Shown in pieces: positions 1-6,376 of a DNA stretch of 64,000 nt. The notes under the pieces were generated by a model. That model had not been told where the DNA came from, did not search any database, and worked only from the letters and a program-made list of their open reading frames with translations. Position 1 is the first letter of the stretch. Every line of letters begins with the position of its first letter. A program made the translations under genes and the position numbers. The stretch is from Mariprofundus sp. NF (GTDB lineage Bacteria; Pseudomonadota; Zetaproteobacteria; Mariprofundales; Mariprofundaceae): NCBI RefSeq assembly GCF_013387455.1, contig NZ_VWNC01000011.1, positions 1 to 64,000 of the forward strand, given 5' to 3'.

Positions 1-64
1 CTCGATCAACCACCTGTTTTACTGCTTCAATCTTGAATTCTTCTGTATATCGCTTGCCACTCAT
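1..64 (-). CDS. IS3-family transposase OrfA, N-terminal fragment
   Basis: Only the first 21 codons lie in the window. They read MSGKRYTEEFKIEAVKQV followed by VDR, the classic start of the helix-turn-helix OrfA protein of IS3/IS911-like elements, which binds the element ends. GGAGG stands six bases upstream of the ATG at 64. The gene is cut by the window edge, not necessarily broken. The subgroup cannot be named from this fragment. Confidence 0.8.
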   Translation of the reverse strand, partial: MSGKRYTEEFKIEAVKQVVDR

Positions 65-126
65 CGTGACCTCCATAGAGCTAATTTGTCACGCTCTTGG
101 GTGTCTAGCAATACGGTAGCGATTCA
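1..126 (-). mobile_element. End of an IS3-family insertion sequence
   Basis: The left edge of the window carries the transposase-proximal end of an insertion sequence that continues outside it. Read on the minus strand, the end begins TGAATCGCTACCG at 126 and runs about 60 bases to a transposase OrfA start with a GGAGG ribosome binding site. Ends of the form TGAAYCG...CGG...AGACACC just upstream of orfA are typical of one branch of the IS3 family (from memory). The other end and any target duplication are not visible. The exact boundary at 126 is inferred from the TGA that opens the end. Confidence 0.7.
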
Positions 127-252
127 ATCCTTGGAAGAAGCATGAATCATAATTAAAGAGTTTTTATCTTTTGCAGAAACATCTTTTGTAGCTGACATTA
201 CGCATGCTGATAGCATAAAGAAAAGAAGAAGAATAATTAATTTAAAAGGCAC
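124..252 (-). CDS. Small lipoprotein, probably truncated by the IS
   Basis: A GTG start at 252 is preceded by GGAGG at good spacing. The 42-residue product starts MPFKLIILLLFFMLSAC: a charged N-terminus, a hydrophobic core and a lipobox-like LSAC, so it is predicted to be a lipoprotein processed at Cys17 and anchored in a membrane. Only 25 residues follow the cysteine. The stop codon TGA at 124-126 is made from the first bases of the IS end, so the original gene was probably longer and was interrupted here. Its function is unknown. It is too short to show any domain beyond the signal. Confidence 0.6.
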   Translation of the reverse strand: MPFKLIILLLFFMLSACVMSATKDVSAKDKNSLIMIHASSKD

Positions 253-694
253 AGGCCCTCCATATGAAATTGAAAGGTAGCTTCTTGCGGCAACAACTCA
301 AATGAAATATTTCTTTGAGTTTTCAACAGTATTAGAGGCTATTGTGAATAACTGTTTTTTTGCAGAACTCAGCCGGTCACTTTCTTGCAGTAGCCTACCG
401 AATTCAATTGCACTGGCATGTCAGATTAGTGCAACCACTTGCCTGCTTCTCTGTAACCTGCGTGCTGGAATATACTGGTGTTTTTAATATATCTATTTTA
501 TAACGGAAGCACTCTAAGGGGAGGGTATTACTGCTCGGAATCAAATAACTTCACGTTGCATTTCACATTGGTCAATTAGTTACTATACTCAGAAAGGAAA
601 TTTGGCTTTCAGTACCTCTGTTGATTTTGTCTCAAACGTGATGGATAAACAGGCCAAAGCTTACAATGAGAGTACTTTCTAAATAGGGATGCAG
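253..694. other. Non-coding stretch with no convincing gene
   Basis: About 440 AT-rich bases lie between the lipoprotein gene and the first nuclease gene. A 61-codon open frame at 302-487 has no ribosome binding site and a low-complexity product, so I do not call it. A frame without a start ends at 680 with ...QAKAYNESTF and could be the tail of a decayed gene. No clear promoter or repeat was seen. Confidence 0.5.
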
Positions 695-1810
695 ATGGAA
701 TTAGAATCAACCATAAAACGTCTAGAGGAAATAGAGGATGAGCTGCAATCACTTCGAGTACAGCTAGAGGGTTCCAGGTGTGATTGTAAAAGTCACTTGG
801 AAATCAGAAGGCGAGAGTATTCAAACCGAAGCATTCATTATGTATATCAATGTACGAACTGTGGTGAACAGAATGGGAATCCAATAAGTAAAAATAATGC
901 CATGCTGAAACTGGGCGAGCAGTTACTGAAGCCTTTTGATGATCAGATTCTGAAGGCTCGAAATTCAGAACGGGAAATTGTGAATGCTCAGTTTATCCAT
1001 CTGATTCAAGAAAGAAGTGAACTTCATGGATATGAATACGATCCATCATTAATAATACAGAATGCCTCAGAGAAAGAACGGGAGACAACCACACAGCTAG
1101 AGAAGTTGATTGAGCAAATAGTATCTGATTATGATCGGGAACGTGCGATTAAATTTACAATTGATCAAACAAATCGATTAAAGAAAGATCAGTTTGAAGA
1201 GTTGTCACTAGCGTTGAATAGATTCAAAAGCGAAGATGAATTGAAAGAGTGGTTTGTTGCTCATCTTTCAAATGATTTCTATCTTCATACAGAAGTTAAA
1301 GGCAAGCACTTAGCTGAAAATGTAAATGTGAGAATTGACTATATTCTTTACCCAAAAAATCATTTAATCAGTGAAGGGTTTGAAAGTGCTCCATTTGGTG
1401 TGGAAGTAAAATACATTAAGCAGGAAGAGGGATTTACCCGAAAAGCTAGCAGAGCTTTTTGGCAAACCATTAGCTATGGTGACTGTGAATTTGAAATTAA
1501 TAACATGCAGATTAAGCCCAAGGTGTGTTTACTCTTTTCAAACCTTTCCTTTAAAGATGAGGAGAAGTTACTTTGTGATTTCAATGGTTATTATTCTAAT
1601 GACCACTCCGAGTGGAGTGGTATGCTTCATTTAGCTAACCATGCCAAAGCTGGGCGACTTCTTGTGAAAGGAAGTAGGTCTGATTATCGGGGATGGGAGA
1701 TGAGGTTTGCTTCTGGACTGTACTTTACATGTGCTAAAATCAAAGGGAAATGGACATACAGAGTCTCTAATGAGGATGTGATTAATAAAGTGCGAGTAGG
1801 AAACTTCTAA
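695..1810 (+). CDS. Zinc-ribbon, coiled-coil PD-(D/E)XK nuclease-like protein
   Basis: I do not recognise this as a named family. The start at 695 (MELESTIKRL) is preferred over 689 because AGGGA lies five bases before it. The product is about 371 residues. An N-terminal heptad-like helix leads into a zinc-ribbon-like CDC...CTNCG module around residues 28-60, then charged helices that may form a coiled coil. The C-terminal third holds RIDYILYP, then GVEVKYI about 25 residues later, then a helix with WQTISYGD. That is the D...ExK plus Q layout of PD-(D/E)XK nucleases, so a DNA-cutting role is predicted by motif only. The next gene starts 16 bases downstream with its own ribosome binding site, so the two are very likely co-transcribed. 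Both sit on the island. An anti-phage role is plausible but unproven. Confidence 0.6.
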   Translation: MELESTIKRLEEIEDELQSLRVQLEGSRCDCKSHLEIRRREYSNRSIHYVYQCTNCGEQNGNPISKNNAMLKLGEQLLKPFDDQILKARNSEREIVNAQFIHLIQERSELHGYEYDPSLIIQNASEKERETTTQLEKLIEQIVSDYDRERAIKFTIDQTNRLKKDQFEELSLALNRFKSEDELKEWFVAHLSNDFYLHTEVKGKHLAENVNVRIDYILYPKNHLISEGFESAPFGVEVKYIKQEEGFTRKASRAFWQTISYGDCEFEINNMQIKPKVCLLFSNLSFKDEEKLLCDFNGYYSNDHSEWSGMLHLANHAKAGRLLVKGSRSDYRGWEMRFASGLYFTCAKIKGKWTYRVSNEDVINKVRVGNF

Positions 1811-1826
1811 TCCTAATGGAGGATAA

Positions 1827-3347
1827 TTGTCTTCGGTGAAACTTGGATGGGGCATGTCTCATTCTGGCAAAATGCTTCATATTTCTGTCGTATCTCGCGG
1901 CAAGGCATGTAACTGTGTCTGCCCAGACTGTGAAGGGCAGCTAATTGCCAGGCATTGCAAAGAGCGATCAGACCATTTCGCGCATGCTTCATTGTCTGAA
2001 TGCAGTGGAGAGTCAGCTCTACACAAAGCTGCAAAGCAAATTCTTGAAATAGCATCCAAGGAAAATAAAAGGCTATTAATCCCTCCTCTTCATGGTATCG
2101 AAGAGTCGGAAGATTACTGCGGGATCCCTCACATAAAAGCGTGGGAGGTTGAGCAAGACCATATACTGATGGAATCAGCCCAACAGGAAGTATCCCTGGC
2201 TAATGGTCAACTAGTAGCAGACGTATTAGTAACCGAGCCAAATGGAGCAACTGTTGCTGTCGAAATACATGTCACCAACAAGAAAGGTTACGAGGAAATA
2301 AACAAATACAAATCTATAAATCAAGAAGCATTTGAGATTAATCTCTCAACACTGCCTTGGGATGCAACTGAAGAGGTGATTCATAATGCTGTGTTAGAAA
2401 AAGAAAACAGGCATTGGTTATATAGTCACCGGGAAACATCGTTAATTACTTCTACACGAAATCAACTAGATCGAGATATTGATGTAATCAATCAGAAGTA
2501 TTTTGATCGCTTTGAAGCCGAAATGAAGCTATTTAGAGAATCGAACAATCTTCTGGTAAAAGATCTAAATTGGCCTCTTCTTGAGCAGCTAAAAAAAGGT
2601 GTAAGTGTTTATGGAAAAAGTGTATCCAAAAAGGCAGAGGCTGTTCCAAAAGTGACAAGCATTTTAGGCGAATGGGAAAATCAAAATGGAGGATGGAAAG
2701 CTGACGGGATTGTAAATGGGAAGACAAAGGTTGAGGTATACTTCTTACTTTGTGGGTCTTCCAATGTTGTTGAACAAGCAAAGCGTCCTTCACTTATAGT
2801 TTGGTTTAATCCCATTGCTTCTTATTCTGATCCTGTCTTCATTTTAAAATGGGTAAATATTCAACATTGGATAGAGGAATTATCTCATCGAGCAACAAAG
2901 AAACTCACGTCTGAGTTAGAAGAGTTAAGACATAAAAAGCGTCGAGAAGAAGAATATGCAAAATATTTTTGCTTACTCAGCGACCAAGAGAAAATATACA
3001 ATGTTTCGGCTCGCCTCTCGATTCCATGCCCTACAGTAACAGCAAAACCCATGCATTCATGGAATTGCTCTAGACCAGTTTGGAAAAGCCTAATTTGGTA
3101 TTATAAAATAAAAAGACAACAAGGTGGGGCCATTAGTATCAAGCATATCGCGGCAGATGAGTGGCTAGCGAAAATGCTTGGTTGGTCGGATGATGAACTG
3201 TTGATTGAAAAGCGTTCAAAAGATCTTTGGTTTTGGTTCCAAGACCTAAATCAGTTTGGATTTCTTGAACATACTGGTCGCCAGAGGTTTTCAATTTCGA
3301 AGAAGTTGCCAAAGGATTTTGTACCATGGCAGCGAGTATATCCGTAG
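1827..3347 (+). CDS. CoiA-like competence/nuclease family protein
   Basis: This 506-residue protein starts with TTG at 1827, set by GGAGG at 1819-1823. The N-terminal region has CVCPDCEGQLIARHC followed by SDHFAH, the Cys-pair and HFAH signature of the CoiA-like zinc module. A helix SALHKAAKQIL follows, and then a nuclease-like core LVADVLV...VAVEIHVTN around residues 130-150. CoiA-family proteins are linked to DNA processing during transformation, and many members occur in mobile islands. Residues after about 200 are not recognisable. It follows the PD-(D/E)XK-like gene by 16 bases, so the pair probably works together on DNA. The family call rests on the N-terminal motifs; the cellular role is inference. 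Confidence 0.65.
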   Translation: MSSVKLGWGMSHSGKMLHISVVSRGKACNCVCPDCEGQLIARHCKERSDHFAHASLSECSGESALHKAAKQILEIASKENKRLLIPPLHGIEESEDYCGIPHIKAWEVEQDHILMESAQQEVSLANGQLVADVLVTEPNGATVAVEIHVTNKKGYEEINKYKSINQEAFEINLSTLPWDATEEVIHNAVLEKENRHWLYSHRETSLITSTRNQLDRDIDVINQKYFDRFEAEMKLFRESNNLLVKDLNWPLLEQLKKGVSVYGKSVSKKAEAVPKVTSILGEWENQNGGWKADGIVNGKTKVEVYFLLCGSSNVVEQAKRPSLIVWFNPIASYSDPVFILKWVNIQHWIEELSHRATKKLTSELEELRHKKRREEEYAKYFCLLSDQEKIYNVSARLSIPCPTVTAKPMHSWNCSRPVWKSLIWYYKIKRQQGGAISIKHIAADEWLAKMLGWSDDELLIEKRSKDLWFWFQDLNQFGFLEHTGRQRFSISKKLPKDFVPWQRVYP

Positions 3348-3375
3348 GCCATATACTATCTGTTCAATGAATGCA

Positions 3376-3437
3376 GATTGCATTCAAACCCGACACCCAT
3401 TGCAATTTTCAGGTGATTGCACTCCAAACCAGCACCC
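3376..3437. repeat. Imperfect direct repeat, two 23-bp copies
   Basis: Copies at 3376-3398 and 3415-3437 both begin GATTGCA and end CACCC and agree at 18 of 23 positions; each is followed within a few bases by GCAAT, giving a weak inverted pair with the opening GATTGC. They lie between the CoiA-like gene and an attC-like site. The function is unknown; recombination-site or terminal-repeat debris is possible. Confidence 0.4.
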
Positions 3438-3487
3438 TGCAGCAATCTAGCGAACGGTGACGTTTGGCCAATTTCTGATGATCGCAT

Positions 3488-3544
3488 TTTCAACTGACGC
3501 TCGCGAAGGGGATAAATTTGTCCCGCTTGCGCTGCTTGTTAGAA
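3488..3544 (-). other. attC-like integron recombination site
   Basis: On the minus strand the site opens TTCTAAC (3544-3538) and closes GTTGAAA (3494-3488), close to the RYYYAAC and GTTRRRY core boxes of attC sites. The 57-bp length is normal. Between them GCGCAAGCGGGA and TCCCCTTCGCG form an imperfect stem, the L''/L' arrangement. The stop codon TAA of the gene at 3539-4180 falls inside the first core box, as in many gene cassettes. No integrase is in the window. Confidence 0.55.
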
Positions 3545-4180
3545 GGCAGCTGCAAGTAGTTCAACACTGTTTGTTGCTCGGTCTCCCAAACCAGCCCCTT
3601 CTATTAGAGCCTTAGCTTTCCCACGAAGACGTTCTTCGCCAGATATTAGAAAAGCTCGTTTGAGGTAATCTATTGCTAAAATAGGATTACGATCTAATTG
3701 GTCAGCAACCAACTCATAATGATCTGCTTGCTCAGGAAGTGAGTTCAAGTACGAATTAAAGGTTTTTTCAAAGTCTTCATTGAATTCGATGTATTCGGTT
3801 CGGACAAAATCGCTAGGTACTTTTGCTAAAGGTGATTTGATAAGCAAAGTTTCCTTACCTAAAGCTTGCGCAACGCCCAACTCATAATAAATATTAGCTT
3901 GCGTTGATTGAGCGATATCCTCGTGGCATATGCCAATTGATAAAGGAGCTGAAGCAATTAGCTTCCATATTTTTAATAAAAAATCTCGCCCCGTAACTCT
4001 TGAACTAGCGTCAATAACTTGATAGTCGAAATTATTGCAAGCTTCCGTGACAGCATTGCGAATATCCTGCACTGGCTCAGGGACAGGTTTACCAAGCCTA
4101 GTCATTAGGAAGCAATGCCGTGGATTACTAGGGATTGAGCTTGTGAATGCATCGCCATCAAGCGGATTGTATACAATCAT
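3539..4180 (-). CDS. Nucleoside 2-deoxyribosyltransferase/TIR-like protein
   Basis: This 213-residue protein carries ANIYYELGVAQALGK near residues 95-110, then TLLIKSP and FVRTEYIEF. This 'N-YYELG-A-ALGK' segment is shared by nucleoside 2-deoxyribosyltransferase-like and TIR-like nucleotide-binding proteins, in which the Glu is catalytic or substrate-binding. The N-terminus (NPRHCFLMTRLG) fits the first beta strand of that fold. The last 60 residues look like a helical repeat. Its ATG overlaps the stop of the 55-residue gene upstream as ATGA, so translation is coupled. Its own stop lies inside an attC-like box, so it reads as a gene cassette. It could hydrolyse a nucleoside or NAD-like substrate as a stress or defence effector; that role is inference. 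Confidence 0.55.
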   Translation of the reverse strand: MIVYNPLDGDAFTSSIPSNPRHCFLMTRLGKPVPEPVQDIRNAVTEACNNFDYQVIDASSRVTGRDFLLKIWKLIASAPLSIGICHEDIAQSTQANIYYELGVAQALGKETLLIKSPLAKVPSDFVRTEYIEFNEDFEKTFNSYLNSLPEQADHYELVADQLDRNPILAIDYLKRAFLISGEERLRGKAKALIEGAGLGDRATNSVELLAAAF

Positions 4181-4344
4181 TTCCGCTTCCTTGCGACCGG
4201 CACACCTTTATAGGGTCCATCAGACTTCTTGTGGGATACAATTTTTCCTGCACTTCGGTCGATCTTTACATAGTGTCCCGATTTGGGGTTTTTTACCTGC
4301 ACGATATCTCGTTTTCCTGACCCAGTGGATTTTTTTGTTGCCAT
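4177..4344 (-). CDS. 55-residue basic protein, coupled to the next gene
   Basis: An ATG at 4344 opens a 55-codon frame, MATKKSTGSGKRDIVQ through VPVARKRK, rich in Lys, Gly and Ser and strongly basic. It contains SGHYVKIDRSAGKIVSHKK, which looks like a short two- or three-strand fold. The stop TGA overlaps the ATG of the deoxyribosyltransferase-like gene (ATGA). The 5' side starts 26 bases from an attC-like site, so the pair forms one cassette. I recall similar small 'hypothetical' proteins in mobile DNA but cannot name a family. An antitoxin, DNA-binding or adaptor role for the coupled enzyme is possible but not shown. Confidence 0.6.
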   Translation of the reverse strand: MATKKSTGSGKRDIVQVKNPKSGHYVKIDRSAGKIVSHKKSDGPYKGVPVARKRK

Positions 4345-4369
4345 AAATTTACCTCGATATTCTCTCGCC

Positions 4370-4406
4370 CTCTAACGCCATGCTCAGATGCAGTTATTTG
4401 TTAGGC
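4370..4406 (-). other. Short attC-like site between two cassettes
   Basis: Minus-strand reading gives GCCTAAC (4406-4400) and GTTAGAG (4376-4370), both good core-box matches, separated by only 23 bases with a small TGC/GCA inner pairing. At 37 bp it is shorter than usual attC sites (about 57 bp or more), so it may be a trimmed or divergent site. The TAA stop of the Mrr-like gene (4396-4394) lies three bases past the first box. Confidence 0.5.
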
Positions 4407-5389
4407 TTAATGATTTTATTCTCATGCAGGAATAAAGCCATATCAGCTTGATTCACGAGCGCTGTATTTTCTTGAATTATTTTCATTGCATCAAAGTCAT
4501 CATCTTCAATTACAATCTTGTCGTTGTCTCTATCATCTATGTTAAACAAAGCATCGACGTCATATGGTTCTATACCGTCAATTTCGAGTTTTGGGCTATC
4601 TGACATTTTTCTAAAAGAGAGGTCAATCATGTCAATTAGGTCATTATATGCTTTGTACCCAATACTTAGTTGGCCGATTCCAGCAATAGATCTATCATTT
4701 ATCGATTCAATTTCTTGCTTTGATTGAGAGGATACGTGATCACGTGTTGTCACTAGGTATCCGTTTGGGACGTTATTCACTAGCATACTACCAGCTAGCT
4801 CTCTTATTGTACTAATTGATTCTGCTTTATTTATTTCCCTTCTCCATTTCACCTGAATAATGCTCGTAATATCGTTGTTTTTTAACAAGTAACCATCAAC
4901 GCCGCCGTCCTTTGATCCGCCAACATATGTCACGTCACATTCAAACCAATCCCCTAATAAATCCATAACAAACTTCTCGGCTCTAAATGGATTCATATGT
5001 GTCATATTAGAGTGGTGGCTGGAAAGGTATTTCAATAGACTTACTGTTGATATTTCTCTAGAATCTAATGGTAATTTTCTTATTCTCCCATTGATTCCAA
5101 AATCATGTATTAATTCGAAAAACGTGCCATTTAATAGGCGACTATTATCAAAGCATGCTCTGCCTTTCCAGTACCCACATGAAGGGCATATTAAAATGTA
5201 ATAAAAATCTTCGTCCAGGCTTTCCGTGTGGTTCTTTTCAAATATCAGGCTTTTGTTACAAATGTCACATTTCTCAGTGGCGATCAAACTTTTAAAATGA
5301 TCGTCTGAATCATAAATGGCCGGAGAACCCTCTGGCCATAAAAAAAGTTTTCGTCTGTCATACGTGGCTATTCTAGGCGTCTTATCCAT
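4394..5389 (-). CDS. Mrr-like restriction endonuclease with zinc ribbon
   Basis: This 331-residue protein has an N-terminal zinc-ribbon pattern: CDICNKS near residue 40 and CPSCGYWKGRAC about 30 residues later. The central region begins NPFRAEKFVMDLLGDWF, followed by GGSKDGGVDGYL and SIIQVKWRR around residues 155-180. The GxDGGVDG...QxK pattern is that of the Mrr/restriction-endonuclease-like PD-(D/E)XK domain, where Asp and Gln/Lys form the metal site. A helical SISTIRELAGSML and a strand NGYLVTT follow, as in Mrr. The C-terminal 90 residues are acidic and unrecognised. The stop codon lies in an attC-like site, so it is probably a cassette gene. The likely role is cutting modified or foreign DNA. 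Confidence 0.7.
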   Translation of the reverse strand: MDKTPRIATYDRRKLFLWPEGSPAIYDSDDHFKSLIATEKCDICNKSLIFEKNHTESLDEDFYYILICPSCGYWKGRACFDNSRLLNGTFFELIHDFGINGRIRKLPLDSREISTVSLLKYLSSHHSNMTHMNPFRAEKFVMDLLGDWFECDVTYVGGSKDGGVDGYLLKNNDITSIIQVKWRREINKAESISTIRELAGSMLVNNVPNGYLVTTRDHVSSQSKQEIESINDRSIAGIGQLSIGYKAYNDLIDMIDLSFRKMSDSPKLEIDGIEPYDVDALFNIDDRDNDKIVIEDDDFDAMKIIQENTALVNQADMALFLHENKIIKPNK

Positions 5390-5410
5390 TTTCCTTTCTA
5401 ATACCTTAAA

Positions 5411-5453
5411 GCCTAACTAGGTAATACGTGCACTTGATTTTCAATGTATTACC
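5411..5453 (-). other. Half integron site with inverted repeat
   Basis: On the minus strand GGTAATAC (5453-5446) and GTATTACC (5427-5420) form an 8-bp inverted repeat, directly followed by GTTAGGC (5417-5411), a perfect GTTRRRY core. The matching RYYYAAC box is missing on the other side. It could be a degenerate attC or an attI-like site at the head of the cassettes. It lies 22 bases before the Mrr-like start and may also affect its translation. Confidence 0.35.
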
Positions 5454-5614
5454 CTCCTGTATACGCCCTTGTTTTCCATGTTATTGCATACTAAAGGCAA
5501 AACAAGGAACTCCTCCTGATTTCCTTAAGCGGATTTTCGATTTTTACAGAAAGATTGCTGACTGTCCATTTATGGCCGCACCTAGCCGGTCGCGACACAG
5601 GCGATAGTCGGCCA

Positions 5615-6016
5615 TTAGCGCTCATTCAAGAAATCAGCATCTTGGCCAAGAGAGATTTTTTTGGCGATTAAGACCTTAGCAATCGTCCCCATAGACTCAG
5701 GGTGAAATGGTTTATCCACATGCTGAAATACATGTGCTTCATTGATATTATTGCTGTCCCGATGAGCAGAAAGAACTACAATTAAACGATTAGGATAACG
5801 ATTTATGACTTTTTCTATCATCTCATAGCCACCCATTTTAGGCATATCAATGTCAGTAAATATTGCTACAGGGCAGATATATTCAGGGGAGTCCATGTGT
5901 TTGAGGTAATGTAGACCATTCTCAAATGAAACCATTTCGTGTCCGAATGATTTCATTATCTCAGAAAACAGTTCACACAATCCTTTGGAGTCTTCGACAT
6001 GATGGAACAGAGCCAA
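5615..6016 (-). CDS. Orphan single-domain response regulator
   Basis: The 133-residue product is a stand-alone receiver domain. EDSKGLCELF gives the acidic N-terminal residues, FTDIDMPKMGGYE carries the phosphorylated Asp near residue 55, LSAH supplies the Ser/Thr switch position, and HVDKPFHP the conserved Lys. A TTG start at 6016 is chosen because GGAGG lies seven bases upstream. There is no output domain and no kinase next to it. It is flanked by two similar 16-bp sequences (5563-5578 and 6130-6145), so it may have moved as a unit. It could be a phosphate sink or a partner of one of the hybrid kinases elsewhere in the window; nothing here decides that. Confidence 0.75.
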   Translation of the reverse strand: MALFHHVEDSKGLCELFSEIMKSFGHEMVSFENGLHYLKHMDSPEYICPVAIFTDIDMPKMGGYEMIEKVINRYPNRLIVVLSAHRDSNNINEAHVFQHVDKPFHPESMGTIAKVLIAKKISLGQDADFLNER

Positions 6017-6376
6017 TCTTCGCCTCCTTAGTTAGAAGCGACATCTTGGGCGGTCAAATTAATATTTAACTCAGGGTGAGGTCTCTAGCAGTGCAATAAA
6101 TCATATTCCAATTTATATTTGTTGTCGAATGTCCATAAGTGGCCGTGGGCTGCCTTTTCATCTGGCTTGCGGCCCAAGGGCGCATTGGGTAGGGAAAGAG
6201 CGTCAGGGCCCCTTGTATAGCCTGGTGTTCTAGCTATTTCGACTACTCGCGGCTAACAGCAGGTATTTAGACTTAAATAATATGTCCTCAGATTTTTTTC
6301 TCTACAGTAGATATTGATGAAACTCCTCAACTTATAGATTTTAGGCTATGATCTAAGTGGATGGAGGGAAAGTGAA
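6017..6376. other. Intergenic stretch upstream of the Gabija-like genes
   Basis: These 360 bases contain no credible reading frame. They hold one copy (6130-6145) of a short sequence repeated beyond the receiver gene, and an AT-rich run before 6377 that probably carries the promoter for the two defence genes. No confident -35/-10 pair was identified. Confidence 0.4.

Noticed and set aside
302-487. 61-codon open frame on the plus strand
   Set aside because: No ribosome binding site, low-information product, and no flanking partner.
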